NCBI GenBank assembly: GCA_938046755.1
Contig: CALIXC010000011.1
Coordinates: forward strand, 1 to 5,917
Length of the DNA stretch: 5,917 nt
Direction: 5' to 3'
From: an uncultured Lautropia sp.
Lineage (GTDB): Bacteria; Pseudomonadota; Gammaproteobacteria; Burkholderiales; Burkholderiaceae_E
The translations under genes were made by a program, and so were the position numbers. The notes beneath the pieces are model-generated. The model saw nothing but the letters and a program-made list of their open reading frames with translations, had not been told where the DNA came from and did not search any database. Position 1 is the stretch's first letter. Every line of letters starts with the position of its first letter. This document shows, one piece after another, positions 1 to 5,385 of this stretch.

Positions 1-386
1 AGCCACATATTGCGGCAGCCGATTAATGTGATCACCGGCGTATCACGCAACACCCGCTGCGCGGCTGCGCTTTGCAGAAACGCGGTAATCGGCTGGGCAG
101 GCGACAAAAACCACACGCTGTAGGCAATCACCACCAAGTCATACCGCTCGTGTGCCAAAACGGGCGGCTCAATGGGGGCGGGTTGTAAATGTACAGTTTC
201 GGGAAAGGCATCGAAAAACGGCAGGAAGCGCCAGGGAAAAGCAAACGGCTGCGCCGGCTGCAGCACCACATCGTCCACTTCAATCCCTGCCGTGCCGCGT
301 ATATCGCGTAGAAAACTCTCTTTCAGGCGCGCCAACTGCCCGCTCTGCGAATACGACACCACCAACACACGTTTGTTCATCGTCAT
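1..386 (-). CDS. Flavodoxin-fold protein, 'dialkylresorcinol condensing enzyme' type, C-terminus off the window
   Basis: The first 128 residues are present and the frame is open to the left edge. The N-terminus (KRVLVVSYSQSGQL, residues 5-18) is a beta strand followed by a Ser/Gln/Gly phosphate-binding loop, as in flavodoxin and NAD(P)H:FMN oxidoreductase folds. Residues 84-104 (LVVIAYSVWFLSPAQPI and following) and 117-128 (TPVITLIGCRNMW) are the next core strands. The sequence reads like a Neisseriaceae family usually annotated 'dialkylresorcinol condensing enzyme' (DarA-like). That name is inherited by homology, and a flavin-dependent oxidoreductase role is equally possible. The start is ATG at 386 with GGGAAG at 397-392 as ribosome site. 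A second in-frame ATG at 380 has an 11-base spacing and cannot be excluded. The gene is transcribed divergently from mpl from a strong promoter at 414-442. The family assignment is fairly sure, the reaction is not. Confidence 0.8.
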   Translation of the reverse strand, partial: MTMNKRVLVVSYSQSGQLARLKESFLRDIRGTAGIEVDDVVLQPAQPFAFPWRFLPFFDAFPETVHLQPAPIEPPVLAHERYDLVVIAYSVWFLSPAQPITAFLQSAAAQRVLRDTPVITLIGCRNMW

Positions 387-413
387 CCCGGCTTCCCAAT
401 TCAAAACGGCGGG

Positions 414-442
414 ATTCTAAATTTTAGTGGTTTTATTGTCAA
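414..442 (-). promoter_or_regulatory. Near-consensus sigma-70 promoter of the flavodoxin-fold gene
   Basis: On the minus strand there is a perfect -35 TTGACA (442-437), a 17-base AT-rich spacer (436-420) and a -10 TAGAAT (419-414, five of six matches). Transcription should start near 407, which gives a leader of about 20 bases before the ATG at 386. The sequence alone predicts a strong constitutive promoter. I see no obvious operator overlapping it. Confidence 0.8.
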
Positions 443-475
443 ATCAACGGGTTTATTCGGCTGTTTGGCTGAAAT

Positions 476-527
476 AGGCTACCTGAAACCATTTTGGATT
501 CCGCCAGAACATAGTTTCAGGTAGCCT
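476..527. repeat. Inverted pair of Eikenella-type DNA uptake sequences (hairpin)
   Basis: AGGCTACCTGAA lies on the plus strand at 476-487 and its exact reverse complement at 516-527. The match extends to a perfect 14-base stem (476-489 with 514-527) around a 24-base loop. The 12-mer is the uptake-sequence dialect described for Eikenella corrodens (AG-eikDUS), recognised by the type IV pilus protein ComP during natural transformation. Inverted uptake-sequence pairs often double as transcription terminators. Here, however, the pair sits between two divergent genes, where no transcript should end, and neither flank has a T-run. A role in DNA uptake is therefore more likely than termination. Confidence 0.9.
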
Positions 528-538
528 GCTGTACGGTA

Positions 539-550
539 AGGCTACCTAAA
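539..550 (+). repeat. Imperfect DNA uptake sequence
   Basis: AGGCTACCTAAA differs from the Eikenella 12-mer at one position (G to A at 548). It lies 11 bases beyond the inverted pair. AGGCT at 539-543 can also pair with AGCCT at 551-555 to form a weak 5-base hairpin. It is probably a decayed copy, and its function in uptake is doubtful. Confidence 0.55.
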
Positions 551-605
551 AGCCTAATCTGCGGCATAACAGGAATAGCCCGTGCCCACCGCCGCACCAA
601 TCCGT

Positions 606-611
606 TATAAT
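606..611 (+). promoter_or_regulatory. Candidate -10 element of the mpl promoter
   Basis: A perfect TATAAT lies 34 bases before the mpl start codon. The corresponding -35 region (583-588, TGCCCA) matches TTGACA at only three positions, and there is no extended -10 TG. The promoter would be weak or would need an activator. The predicted transcript starts near 618, leaving a short leader that contains TAAGG at 632-636, the likely ribosome site nine bases before the ATG. Confidence 0.5.
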
Positions 612-645
612 TCTGCCTTTCCATTTCCAGATAAGGCTTTCGGCT

Positions 646-1701
646 ATGCAACACGTCCACATTATCGGCATCGGCGGCACATTCATGGGCGGGCTGGCCG
701 CCATCGCTCAAGAAGCGGGCTTCAAGGTGAGCGGCTGCGATGCCAAAATGTATCCTCCGATGAGCACGCAGCTGGCCGATTTGGGCATTGCCGTGCACGA
801 AGGTTTTGATGCCGAACAGCTGAACGAATTTCCCGCCGATGTGTATGTGGTTGGCAACGTGGCCAAGCGCGGCATGCCGGTAATCGAGGCCATTTTGAAT
901 CGCGGCCTGCCTTATGTGTCCGGCCCGCAATGGCTGGCCGAAAACGTGCTGCACGGCCGCTGGGTGCTCGGCGTGGCCGGCACGCACGGCAAAACCACCA
1001 CTGCCTCCATGCTGGCCTGGGTGTTGGAATACGCCGGCCTGGCCCCGGGCTTCCTCATTGGCGGCATCCCGCAAAACTTCGGCATTTCCGCCCGCCTGCC
1101 GCAGGCGCCCAAAGCCGATCCGGCCAGCCGCTCGCCGTTTTTCGTGATCGAGGCCGACGAATACGACACCGCCTTCTTCGACAAGCGCAGCAAGTTCGTG
1201 CACTACCGCCCGCGCACCGCCATTCTGAACAACCTCGAATACGACCACGCCGACATTTTCCCCAACCTCGCCGCCATCCAAACCCAGTTCCACCATCTGG
1301 TGCGTACCATTCCCGGCCAAGGCCTGATTGTGTGCAACGGCCGCGAAGAGAGCCTGCAAACCGTGTTGGCGCAAGGCTGCTGGACGCCGGTGGAAAGCTT
1401 CGGCAATGCAAAAGGCTGGCAGGCCGGCGAGCCGGATGAGAACGGCGCATTCGATGTGCTGCACCACGGGCAAACCGTCGGCCGCATCGGCTGGCAGCTG
1501 TTGGGCGAACACAACCGCCTGAACGCGCTGGCCGTAATCGCCGCTGCCCGCCATGCCGGCGTGAGTATTCAGGTAGCCTGCGAAGCGCTTTCGCAATTCC
1601 AAAACGTGAAGCGGCGCATGGAAGTGAAAGGCTGCGTGCGCGGCATCACCGTGTATGACGACTTCGCCCACCACCCCACCGCCATCGCCACCACGCTGGA
1701 T
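646..1701 (+). CDS. mpl: Mpl (UDP-MurNAc:tripeptide ligase), N-terminal ~352 residues, fused to a dnaX tail
   Basis: Mpl joins the recycled tripeptide L-Ala-gamma-D-Glu-meso-DAP to UDP-MurNAc in the cytoplasm, using ATP, in peptidoglycan recycling. The start is ATG 646 with TAAGG at 632-636. Residues 1-105 form the Rossmann-like UDP-binding domain (HIIGIGGTFMGG at 5-16). The central Mur-ligase ATPase domain shows the P-loop GTHGKTT (112-118), IEADEYD (168-174), NNLEYDHAD (195-203) and GEHNRLNALA (287-296). The C-terminal domain begins normally with NVKRRME (320-326) and YDDFAHHPT (337-345), and homology stops at about residue 351. The family is usually about 455-460 residues long, so roughly 105-110 residues are missing, including most of the domain that orients the peptide substrate. 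The frame continues into DnaX sequence up to 2091. An intact enzyme presumably exists in the source genome. The fused form should be inactive. An uptake sequence lies inside it at 1568-1579. Confidence 0.93.
1568..1579 (-). repeat. Exact DNA uptake sequence inside mpl
   Basis: The plus strand reads TTCAGGTAGCCT, the reverse complement of the Eikenella 12-mer AGGCTACCTGAA. It encodes part of SIQVACEA in Mpl. Uptake sequences inside coding regions are common in Neisseriaceae. It lies about 120 bases left of the junction and is the last copy in the window, so it marks the adjacent mpl sequence as Neisseriaceae DNA. Confidence 0.9.
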
Positions 1702-1711
1702 TTCGACGGCG
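1690..1711 (+). other. Mpl/DnaX breakpoint (contig chimera or illegitimate recombination)
   Basis: Up to T350-L351 the frame matches Mpl, where Neisseria proteins continue with a Gly-Leu-Arg type helix. From F353-D354-G355-D356-W357-P358 onward it matches the tau C-terminal region of Burkholderiales DnaX. The crossover therefore lies near 1696-1704, around the bases CTGGATTTC. A few shared bases could explain a microhomology join, but I cannot see the two parental sequences. The frame is preserved, which would happen one time in three by chance. The base-level position is uncertain by about ten bases. Confidence 0.85.
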
Positions 1712-2091
1712 ACTGGCCGAGCCTCGTGGCGCGCCTGCATGCCCAGGGCGCCGTGCGCCAGCTGTTGGCGCAGAGCGAACTGAAGGGCGTGCAGGGGCTG
1801 GTCTTTCAGGTTCAGGTGCCCATCCGCCATCTGGCCGAGCCTTCGCTGGTGGAGCGTGCCCGCGAGCTGCTGGCCGACCACTTCGGTGCCGGGGTGCAGC
1901 TGCAGGTCACGGTGGGCCAGACCGGCGGCCAGACTGCTGCCGCACGTGCGTCCGAACAACAGGCGCGTCGCCAGGCCGAGAGCGAAGAGGCCATCAAGGC
2001 CGATCCTTTCGTCCGGACATTGCTCGAAGAGTTCGGAGCCACCATACTGCCAGATTCGATCAAACCCCTCGATGGAGAGAAATCGTCATGA
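1702..2091 (+). CDS. dnaX: DNA polymerase III tau subunit (DnaX), C-terminal ~129 residues only
   Basis: The tau subunit organises the replicative polymerase holoenzyme. Its C-terminal region binds the alpha polymerase subunit and the helicase. Only this end is present. It begins at FDGDWPSLVARL, continues through LLAQSELKG and VTVGQTGGQTA, and ends with the typical ADPFVRTLLEEFGA and PDSIKPL. The AAA+ clamp-loader domains, with the Walker motifs and zinc site of DnaX, are absent. Upstream sequence in the same frame is Mpl, so this piece has no start codon of its own. The stop TGA (2089-2091) overlaps the ybaB start, as in the usual dnaX-ybaB-recR operon. I infer that the complete dnaX exists in the source genome and was cut by the junction, and that this is not a decaying gene. 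Confidence 0.9.
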   Translation, partial: FDGDWPSLVARLHAQGAVRQLLAQSELKGVQGLVFQVQVPIRHLAEPSLVERARELLADHFGAGVQLQVTVGQTGGQTAAARASEQQARRQAESEEAIKADPFVRTLLEEFGATILPDSIKPLDGEKSS

Positions 2092-2414
2092 TGAAGAACC
2101 AGTTGGCCGGGCTGATGAAGCAGGCCCAGCAGATGCAGGACAACATGAAGAAGGTGCAGGACTCGCTGGCCGACATCGAGGTGGAAGGCCAGTCCGGTGC
2201 CGGCCTCGTGAAGGTGGTGATGACCTGCCGCAACGATGTGCGCCGTATCGCCATCGACCCCAGCCTGCTGGCCGACGACAAGGACATGCTGGAAGATCTG
2301 GTGGCCGCGGCCGTCAACGATGCGCTGCGCCGCGCCGAGCAGACCGCCCAGGAAAAGATGTCGGCCGTCACCGCCGGCCTGCCGCTGCCCCCGGGCTTCA
2401 AGATGCCGTTCTGA
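2088..2414 (+). CDS. ybaB: Nucleoid-associated protein YbaB/EbfC
   Basis: YbaB/EbfC proteins are small dimeric DNA-binding proteins that coat the nucleoid and affect expression and probably repair. This 108-residue protein is full length. An N-terminal helix rich in Gln, Met and Lys (NQLAGLMKQAQQMQDNMKK) is followed by GQSGAGLVKV (34-43), the strand VRRIAIDPSLL, LEDLVAAAVNDA (68-79) and the conserved tail GLPLPPGFKMPF. The start at 2088 overlaps the dnaX stop as ATGA and has GGAGAG (2074-2079) eight bases upstream. A second ATG at 2091 has a poorer spacing. The position between dnaX and recR is the classic arrangement and suggests co-transcription and coupled translation. Confidence 0.95.
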   Translation: MMKNQLAGLMKQAQQMQDNMKKVQDSLADIEVEGQSGAGLVKVVMTCRNDVRRIAIDPSLLADDKDMLEDLVAAAVNDALRRAEQTAQEKMSAVTAGLPLPPGFKMPF

Positions 2415-2434
2415 TGGCTGACGGCTGACTGCGC

Positions 2435-3031
2435 GTGAAGGACCCGGCCGCCCTCGACGAACTGATCCTCGCCCTGCGTGGACTGCCCGGCGTGGGGCCG
2501 CGCTCGGCCAGGCGGCTGGCCTTTCACTTGCTGCAGCGCGACCGCGACGCTGCCCGGCGCCTGTCCGAGGGGCTGGCGCAGGCACTCGAGCGGGTGCGGC
2601 ACTGCAGCCGCTGCAACACGCTCACCGAACACGAGCTGTGCGATATCTGCAGTGACGAGACGCGCAATCCCGCACTGCTGTGCGTGGTGGAAAATCCCGC
2701 TGACCAGCTGGTCATCGAGCACACCCGCGCCTATCAGGGGCTCTATTACGTGCTGATGGGCCGACTCTCGCCGCTGGACGGCATCGGGCCGTCCGACCTG
2801 CAGTTCGAGCGCCTGCTGGCGCGCGCCACCGACGGCGTGGTCAAGGAAGTGGTGCTGGCCACCAACTTCACCCAGGAAGGTGAGGCCACCGCCCATTACC
2901 TCAGCGAGGTGCTCACGGCCCGAGGGCTGACGGTCAGCCGTCCGGCCCGGGGCGTGCCGCTGGGCGGCGAGCTGGAATACGTCGATGCCGCCACGGTGGC
3001 CCAGGCACTGCGCGACAGGCGCAGCGTGTAG
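2435..3031 (+). CDS. recR: Recombination mediator protein RecR
   Basis: RecR works with RecO (and RecF) to load RecA on SSB-coated single-stranded DNA at gaps. At 198 residues it has the usual family length. An N-terminal helix-hairpin-helix (LRGLPGVGPRSARRLAFHLL, 14-33) is followed by a four-cysteine zinc finger with Cys57, Cys60, Cys69 and Cys72. The Toprim domain runs from about residue 80 to 175 (LLCVVENPAD with Glu86, GRLSPLDGIGP at 109-119, ATNFTQEGEAT at 142-152). The family's C-terminal GVPLGGELEYVD is at 173-184. The start is GTG at 2435. An in-frame TGA at 2426-2428 rules out an upstream ATG or GTG, and MKDPAALDELI is the normal RecR beginning. No good Shine-Dalgarno is visible, and the 20-base gap after ybaB suggests translational coupling. 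I see no convincing intrinsic terminator after the gene. Confidence 0.97.
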   Translation: MKDPAALDELILALRGLPGVGPRSARRLAFHLLQRDRDAARRLSEGLAQALERVRHCSRCNTLTEHELCDICSDETRNPALLCVVENPADQLVIEHTRAYQGLYYVLMGRLSPLDGIGPSDLQFERLLARATDGVVKEVVLATNFTQEGEATAHYLSEVLTARGLTVSRPARGVPLGGELEYVDAATVAQALRDRRSV

Positions 3032-3243
3032 GTCCCTCGTTGCAGACACCGGATGCCCTGGCCCGGGGTGCGCTGTCTGGCTACTTCCCTGGTTGCTGAC
3101 TCGGGTGCTCTTTCCCGTGCGTATCCTTGCTTTGCAGGGACCTAGTGCATCAGCCCCCTGGTTCTGACGTATTGGTCGTATCGTTTATTGGAAGAGTGTA
3201 GCTATTTATTTCAAATAGGCATGTATCTTCTTAATGTATTCAT

Positions 3244-3270
3244 TATCCATGGGTGTTGTCACGATGGATA
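3244..3270. repeat. Seven-base inverted repeat in the AT-rich patch
   Basis: TATCCAT (3244-3250) and ATGGATA (3264-3270) form a perfect 7-base stem around a 13-base loop. There is no T-run, so it is not an intrinsic terminator. Half-sites about 20 bases apart could suit a dimeric regulator, but no regulator gene is nearby and a chance occurrence is possible. Confidence 0.3.
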
Positions 3271-3410
3271 TTCGGTAAATGTCCGGAAATATCGCTCCGG
3301 AAGCCGTGTCTGACTGTGTTTCTGCAGCGTTTTTACCAAGCAATGTCGGTGCTTTGTTCTGTTTGCGTATCAGGCGGGGTGATCCTGAAATAAAGGGTGG
3401 GATGGAGCGC

Positions 3411-3419
3411 TGCTACACT
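3411..3419 (+). promoter_or_regulatory. Candidate extended -10 promoter for the lipoprotein gene
   Basis: TGCTACACT has the TG-n-(-10) layout with TACACT (four of six matches to TATAAT). The expected -35 position (3391-3396, TAAAGG) does not resemble TTGACA, which an extended -10 can compensate for. It would give a leader of about 175-180 bases. An alternative -10, TAGAAT at 3526-3531, would give a leader of about 65 bases but also lacks a -35. The choice between them is open. Confidence 0.35.
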
Positions 3420-3602
3420 GCGCGCCACTTTTCAACCTGCCCGGGGCCACGAAAGGCCGGGACGATTCCTGCAGGATGCTTCATGTGTCGGCATGACTGC
3501 CGGTCCATGGCGTGCAGCGACTGCATAGAATCCGTCCGGCTTCCAGTCCGGACCAGTCCTTCCGAAGACATGGCTCATGGGCACTTCCGATTGCACAGCT
3601 CC

Positions 3603-5261
3603 ATGAAAATCTCTCGCGCAGTGCCCACCGCCGGGCTTCTCGCCGTCTCCCTCGCTCTGGGAGCCTGCGGCTCGGACAACAACGACAACAACACCGCCAG
3701 CACGACCAATGCCGGCACGACCGGTACCACCACGGGGACGACCGGAAGCACCGGCACGACCACGGCCACGGGTACGGTCAACTCGCTAGCCGCCATCAAG
3801 GCTGCTCGCACGGGTGCCCATGAATCCGCCTCTGCCGAGCTGACCGCTGGCTACTATGCCACCGCGGCGGCTGCCCAGAACGCCACCGCGCCGGCTACTG
3901 CCCGCGCGCTGGGTGCCTATGGCCAGGTCTTCACCGCCACCGGCAACACCGCCACCAACACCCGCGTGCAGCTGCGCAATCTGGAAACCTACGTGCGCAG
4001 CGGCGGCAAGTGGAGCCGCGTGCAGTACAGCAACCAGGTGCGTGGCGCTTTCTACAACGCCGCCTACAACGGTAATGCCGAGGCCTGCGAGCTGGGCACT
4101 TGCCTGCGCGCCGAATCCAGCGGCGGCGTCTCGGTCAAGATGACGGCCGGCAAGCTGTTCCGCTTCTGGCCCGAGGCCGCCTTCACGCAGAGCCTGGTGA
4201 AACCGGCACAGGTGGAGGCTATCTTCACCACCGCTCAGACTCGCCTGGTGCAGGACACGGCCGGTGGCGCCGATGATCGCGCCAACGCCAAGTATCTGGT
4301 CAACACGGCAGCCGCCTGGGCCACCGAGGCCTGGGTCCAGTCGGGCACCGCCAATGGTTCCACCGGCGCCTACAGCGCTGCGCTCACCGACGCGGGCAAT
4401 GGCCAGCTGCGGCTGGCCACCAATGACTGGAAGGCCGTCAACTTCACTACCGCTACCGATACGCAGGTGGACGAGCTGGGGGTTGCGCCTGCCGGCGGCC
4501 GTGCGCCCATCGCCAACAGCGCCGACAACGATGATGACGTGGTGCGCATCATGTACATCGGCGATTCGATCACCCAGGGTAGTGCCCCGCAGGCTGGCAC
4601 CGCGCAGGACAGTTTCCGCCGTAATCTCTGGAACGGCCTGATGACCGACGCCAGCCTGCCGCAGGTGGACTTCGTGGGTACCCGGCTGGGCACGTCCACA
4701 GCCGACGTGAACTCGTGCGCCAGTAACAGTACCGCCGTCGATACCGGTGCCTACAAGCTGCCCGAGTTCGACACCGCCCATCAGGGTTACTGGGGCGCTT
4801 GCGTCGATCAGGTCAACACCGCGCTGCCGCAGGCGCTCAGCACCCTGAAGGCTGCCGTGCGTGATCAGGAGCCCGACGTGGCCGTCATCCACATCGGCAC
4901 CAACAACCTGCACAACGACGCTGCCAATGGCGTGGCCAACGCCGTCACGCAGCTGCGGGCGATGATCGAGACGCTGCGCGCCGCGGACGACGACATCACC
5001 ATCCTGGTGGCTCAGGTCATTCCCTACTTGAATACCGAAGGAGGTACGGAAGAGGCCAGCGTCGCAGCCTACAACGCCCAGATCGCCTCACAGATCGCGC
5101 CGCTGTCCACCGCCAAGTCCAAGGTCATCGTGGTGGACCAACACGCCGGCTTCGCCACCACCATGCTGCGTGACCGCTTCCACCCCAACGACCAGGGTGA
5201 AGCCGTCATCGCCGACAAGTGGCTGGCCGCGTTCAAGTCCAACAACCTGCTGAAGGACTGA
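3603..5261 (+). CDS. SGNH/GDSL-hydrolase lipoprotein with Thr/Gly-rich tether and unassigned middle domain
   Basis: The protein has 552 residues and is predicted to be a membrane-anchored esterase or deacetylase of the cell envelope. ATG 3603 gives a short basic n-region, a hydrophobic core and the lipobox LGAC with Cys22. In-frame starts at 3570 and 3279 would only lengthen the n-region. Residues about 24-58 are a Asn/Thr/Gly low-complexity tether. Residues about 60-300 form a domain I do not recognise, rich in Ala, Thr and aromatic residues, with a close cysteine pair (162, 167). The SGNH domain follows. Block I is YIGDSITQG with nucleophile Ser322, the block II glycine is probably in HQGYWG (393-398), block III is GTNN (432-435), and block V is DRFHP with Asp524 and His527. 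All catalytic residues are present. The layout resembles secreted carbohydrate esterases such as CE3, but the substrate is unknown. The ribosome site is weak. A strong terminator follows, so the gene is probably monocistronic. Confidence 0.88.
   Translation: MKISRAVPTAGLLAVSLALGACGSDNNDNNTASTTNAGTTGTTTGTTGSTGTTTATGTVNSLAAIKAARTGAHESASAELTAGYYATAAAAQNATAPATARALGAYGQVFTATGNTATNTRVQLRNLETYVRSGGKWSRVQYSNQVRGAFYNAAYNGNAEACELGTCLRAESSGGVSVKMTAGKLFRFWPEAAFTQSLVKPAQVEAIFTTAQTRLVQDTAGGADDRANAKYLVNTAAAWATEAWVQSGTANGSTGAYSAALTDAGNGQLRLATNDWKAVNFTTATDTQVDELGVAPAGGRAPIANSADNDDDVVRIMYIGDSITQGSAPQAGTAQDSFRRNLWNGLMTDASLPQVDFVGTRLGTSTADVNSCASNSTAVDTGAYKLPEFDTAHQGYWGACVDQVNTALPQALSTLKAAVRDQEPDVAVIHIGTNNLHNDAANGVANAVTQLRAMIETLRAADDDITILVAQVIPYLNTEGGTEEASVAAYNAQIASQIAPLSTAKSKVIVVDQHAGFATTMLRDRFHPNDQGEAVIADKWLAAFKSNNLLKD
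3701..3761 (+). repeat. Degenerate repeats encoding the Thr/Gly tether
   Basis: CACGACC recurs at 3701-3707, 3716-3722 and 3755-3761, and CCGGCACGACC occurs twice exactly (3712-3722, 3751-3761). The units encode Gly-Thr-Thr variants of the linker after the lipid anchor. Such imperfect repeats can change in length by slippage or recombination without breaking the protein when changes are multiples of three. No long perfect tract is present, so rapid phase variation is unlikely. Confidence 0.45.
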
Positions 5262-5285
5262 GTCGATCCTTCCCACCCGGACATC

Positions 5286-5327
5286 AGCCCGGTGCAGTGC
5301 GTCATGTCACGCCTGCCCGGGCTTTTT
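5286..5327 (+). terminator. Intrinsic terminator after the SGNH lipoprotein gene
   Basis: AGCCCGG (5286-5292) pairs with CCGGGCT (5317-5323). The stem continues inward with GCAG/CTGC (5294-5297, 5313-5316) and GCGT/ACGC (5299-5302, 5309-5312), with single-base bulges at 5293 and 5298. The loop is six bases. Five Ts follow directly (5323-5327). It starts 24 bases after the stop codon and isolates the lipoprotein gene from the sirtuin gene. Confidence 0.9.
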
Positions 5328-5342
5328 CGTGGGCGCGCTTGC

Positions 5343-5351
5343 TGGGACAAT
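5343..5351 (+). promoter_or_regulatory. Candidate extended -10 promoter of the sirtuin gene
   Basis: TGGGACAAT has the TG-n-(-10) layout with GACAAT (four of six matches), 35 bases before the ATG at 5386. The -35 position falls on the terminator's T-run and matches poorly. It is the same kind of element as the one at 3411-3419. Because a strong terminator lies just upstream, the sirtuin gene needs a promoter in this short gap. Confidence 0.4.
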
Positions 5352-5385
5352 GCTGTCTTTCCCGATCCAATGAGCCGAGGTGGAC

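Larger units (their letters stand above)
3032..3602. other. Long non-coding stretch between recR and the lipoprotein gene, with AT-rich patch
   Basis: No credible gene lies here. An in-frame extension of the next gene back to 3279 would add 108 residues of Cys/Arg-rich sequence ahead of a good lipoprotein signal, so I reject it. Bases 3176-3280 are clearly AT-richer than their surroundings. Within them TTGGAA (3188-3193) and TCAAAT (3211-3216) make a weak promoter pair with 17-base spacing. CTATTT/AAATAG (3202-3207, 3213-3218) forms a short palindrome. TCCGGAA recurs at 3282-3288 and 3296-3302. GC-rich stems occur at 3440-3448 with 3455-3461 (2-base bulge, loop ACGAAA) and at 3489-3493 with 3498-3502. 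CCAGTCC is repeated ten bases apart at 3543-3549 and 3553-3559. None of these is a recognised regulatory class. Confidence 0.5.

Noticed and set aside
152..427. Plus-strand open frames of 91 and 82 residues at the left end
   Set aside because: They are antisense to the flavodoxin-fold gene, have low-complexity Arg/Ser/Ala composition, and overlap that gene's promoter.
517..1959. 480-residue open frame on the minus strand opposite mpl and dnaX
   Set aside because: It is a GC-rich shadow, His/Ala/Gly-rich with no family motifs. It crosses the chimeric junction and lies over clear coding sequence on the plus strand.
646..2091. A genuine bifunctional Mpl-Tau fusion protein
   Set aside because: Both halves lose essential parts, the flanks come from different lineages by uptake sequences and gene order, and I know no such fusion.
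2060..3049. 329-residue minus-strand open frame opposite ybaB and recR
   Set aside because: Both plus-strand genes are unambiguous family members. The antisense frame has no recognisable domain.
3029..3144. Nine-base inverted repeat TAGGTCCCT (3029-3037) and AGGGACCTA (3136-3144) around the recR stop
   Set aside because: The arms are 98 bases apart with no T-run. A repeat of this length is expected about once by chance in an interval of this size.
3279..3602. In-frame N-terminal extension of the lipoprotein starting at 3279
   Set aside because: The 108 added residues look random and would bury the signal peptide. ATG 3603 gives a textbook lipoprotein N-terminus.
3786..4913. 375-residue minus-strand open frame opposite the lipoprotein gene
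   Set aside because: It is Gly/Val/His-rich shadow sequence in a GC-rich gene. The plus strand has a lipobox and a complete SGNH motif set.
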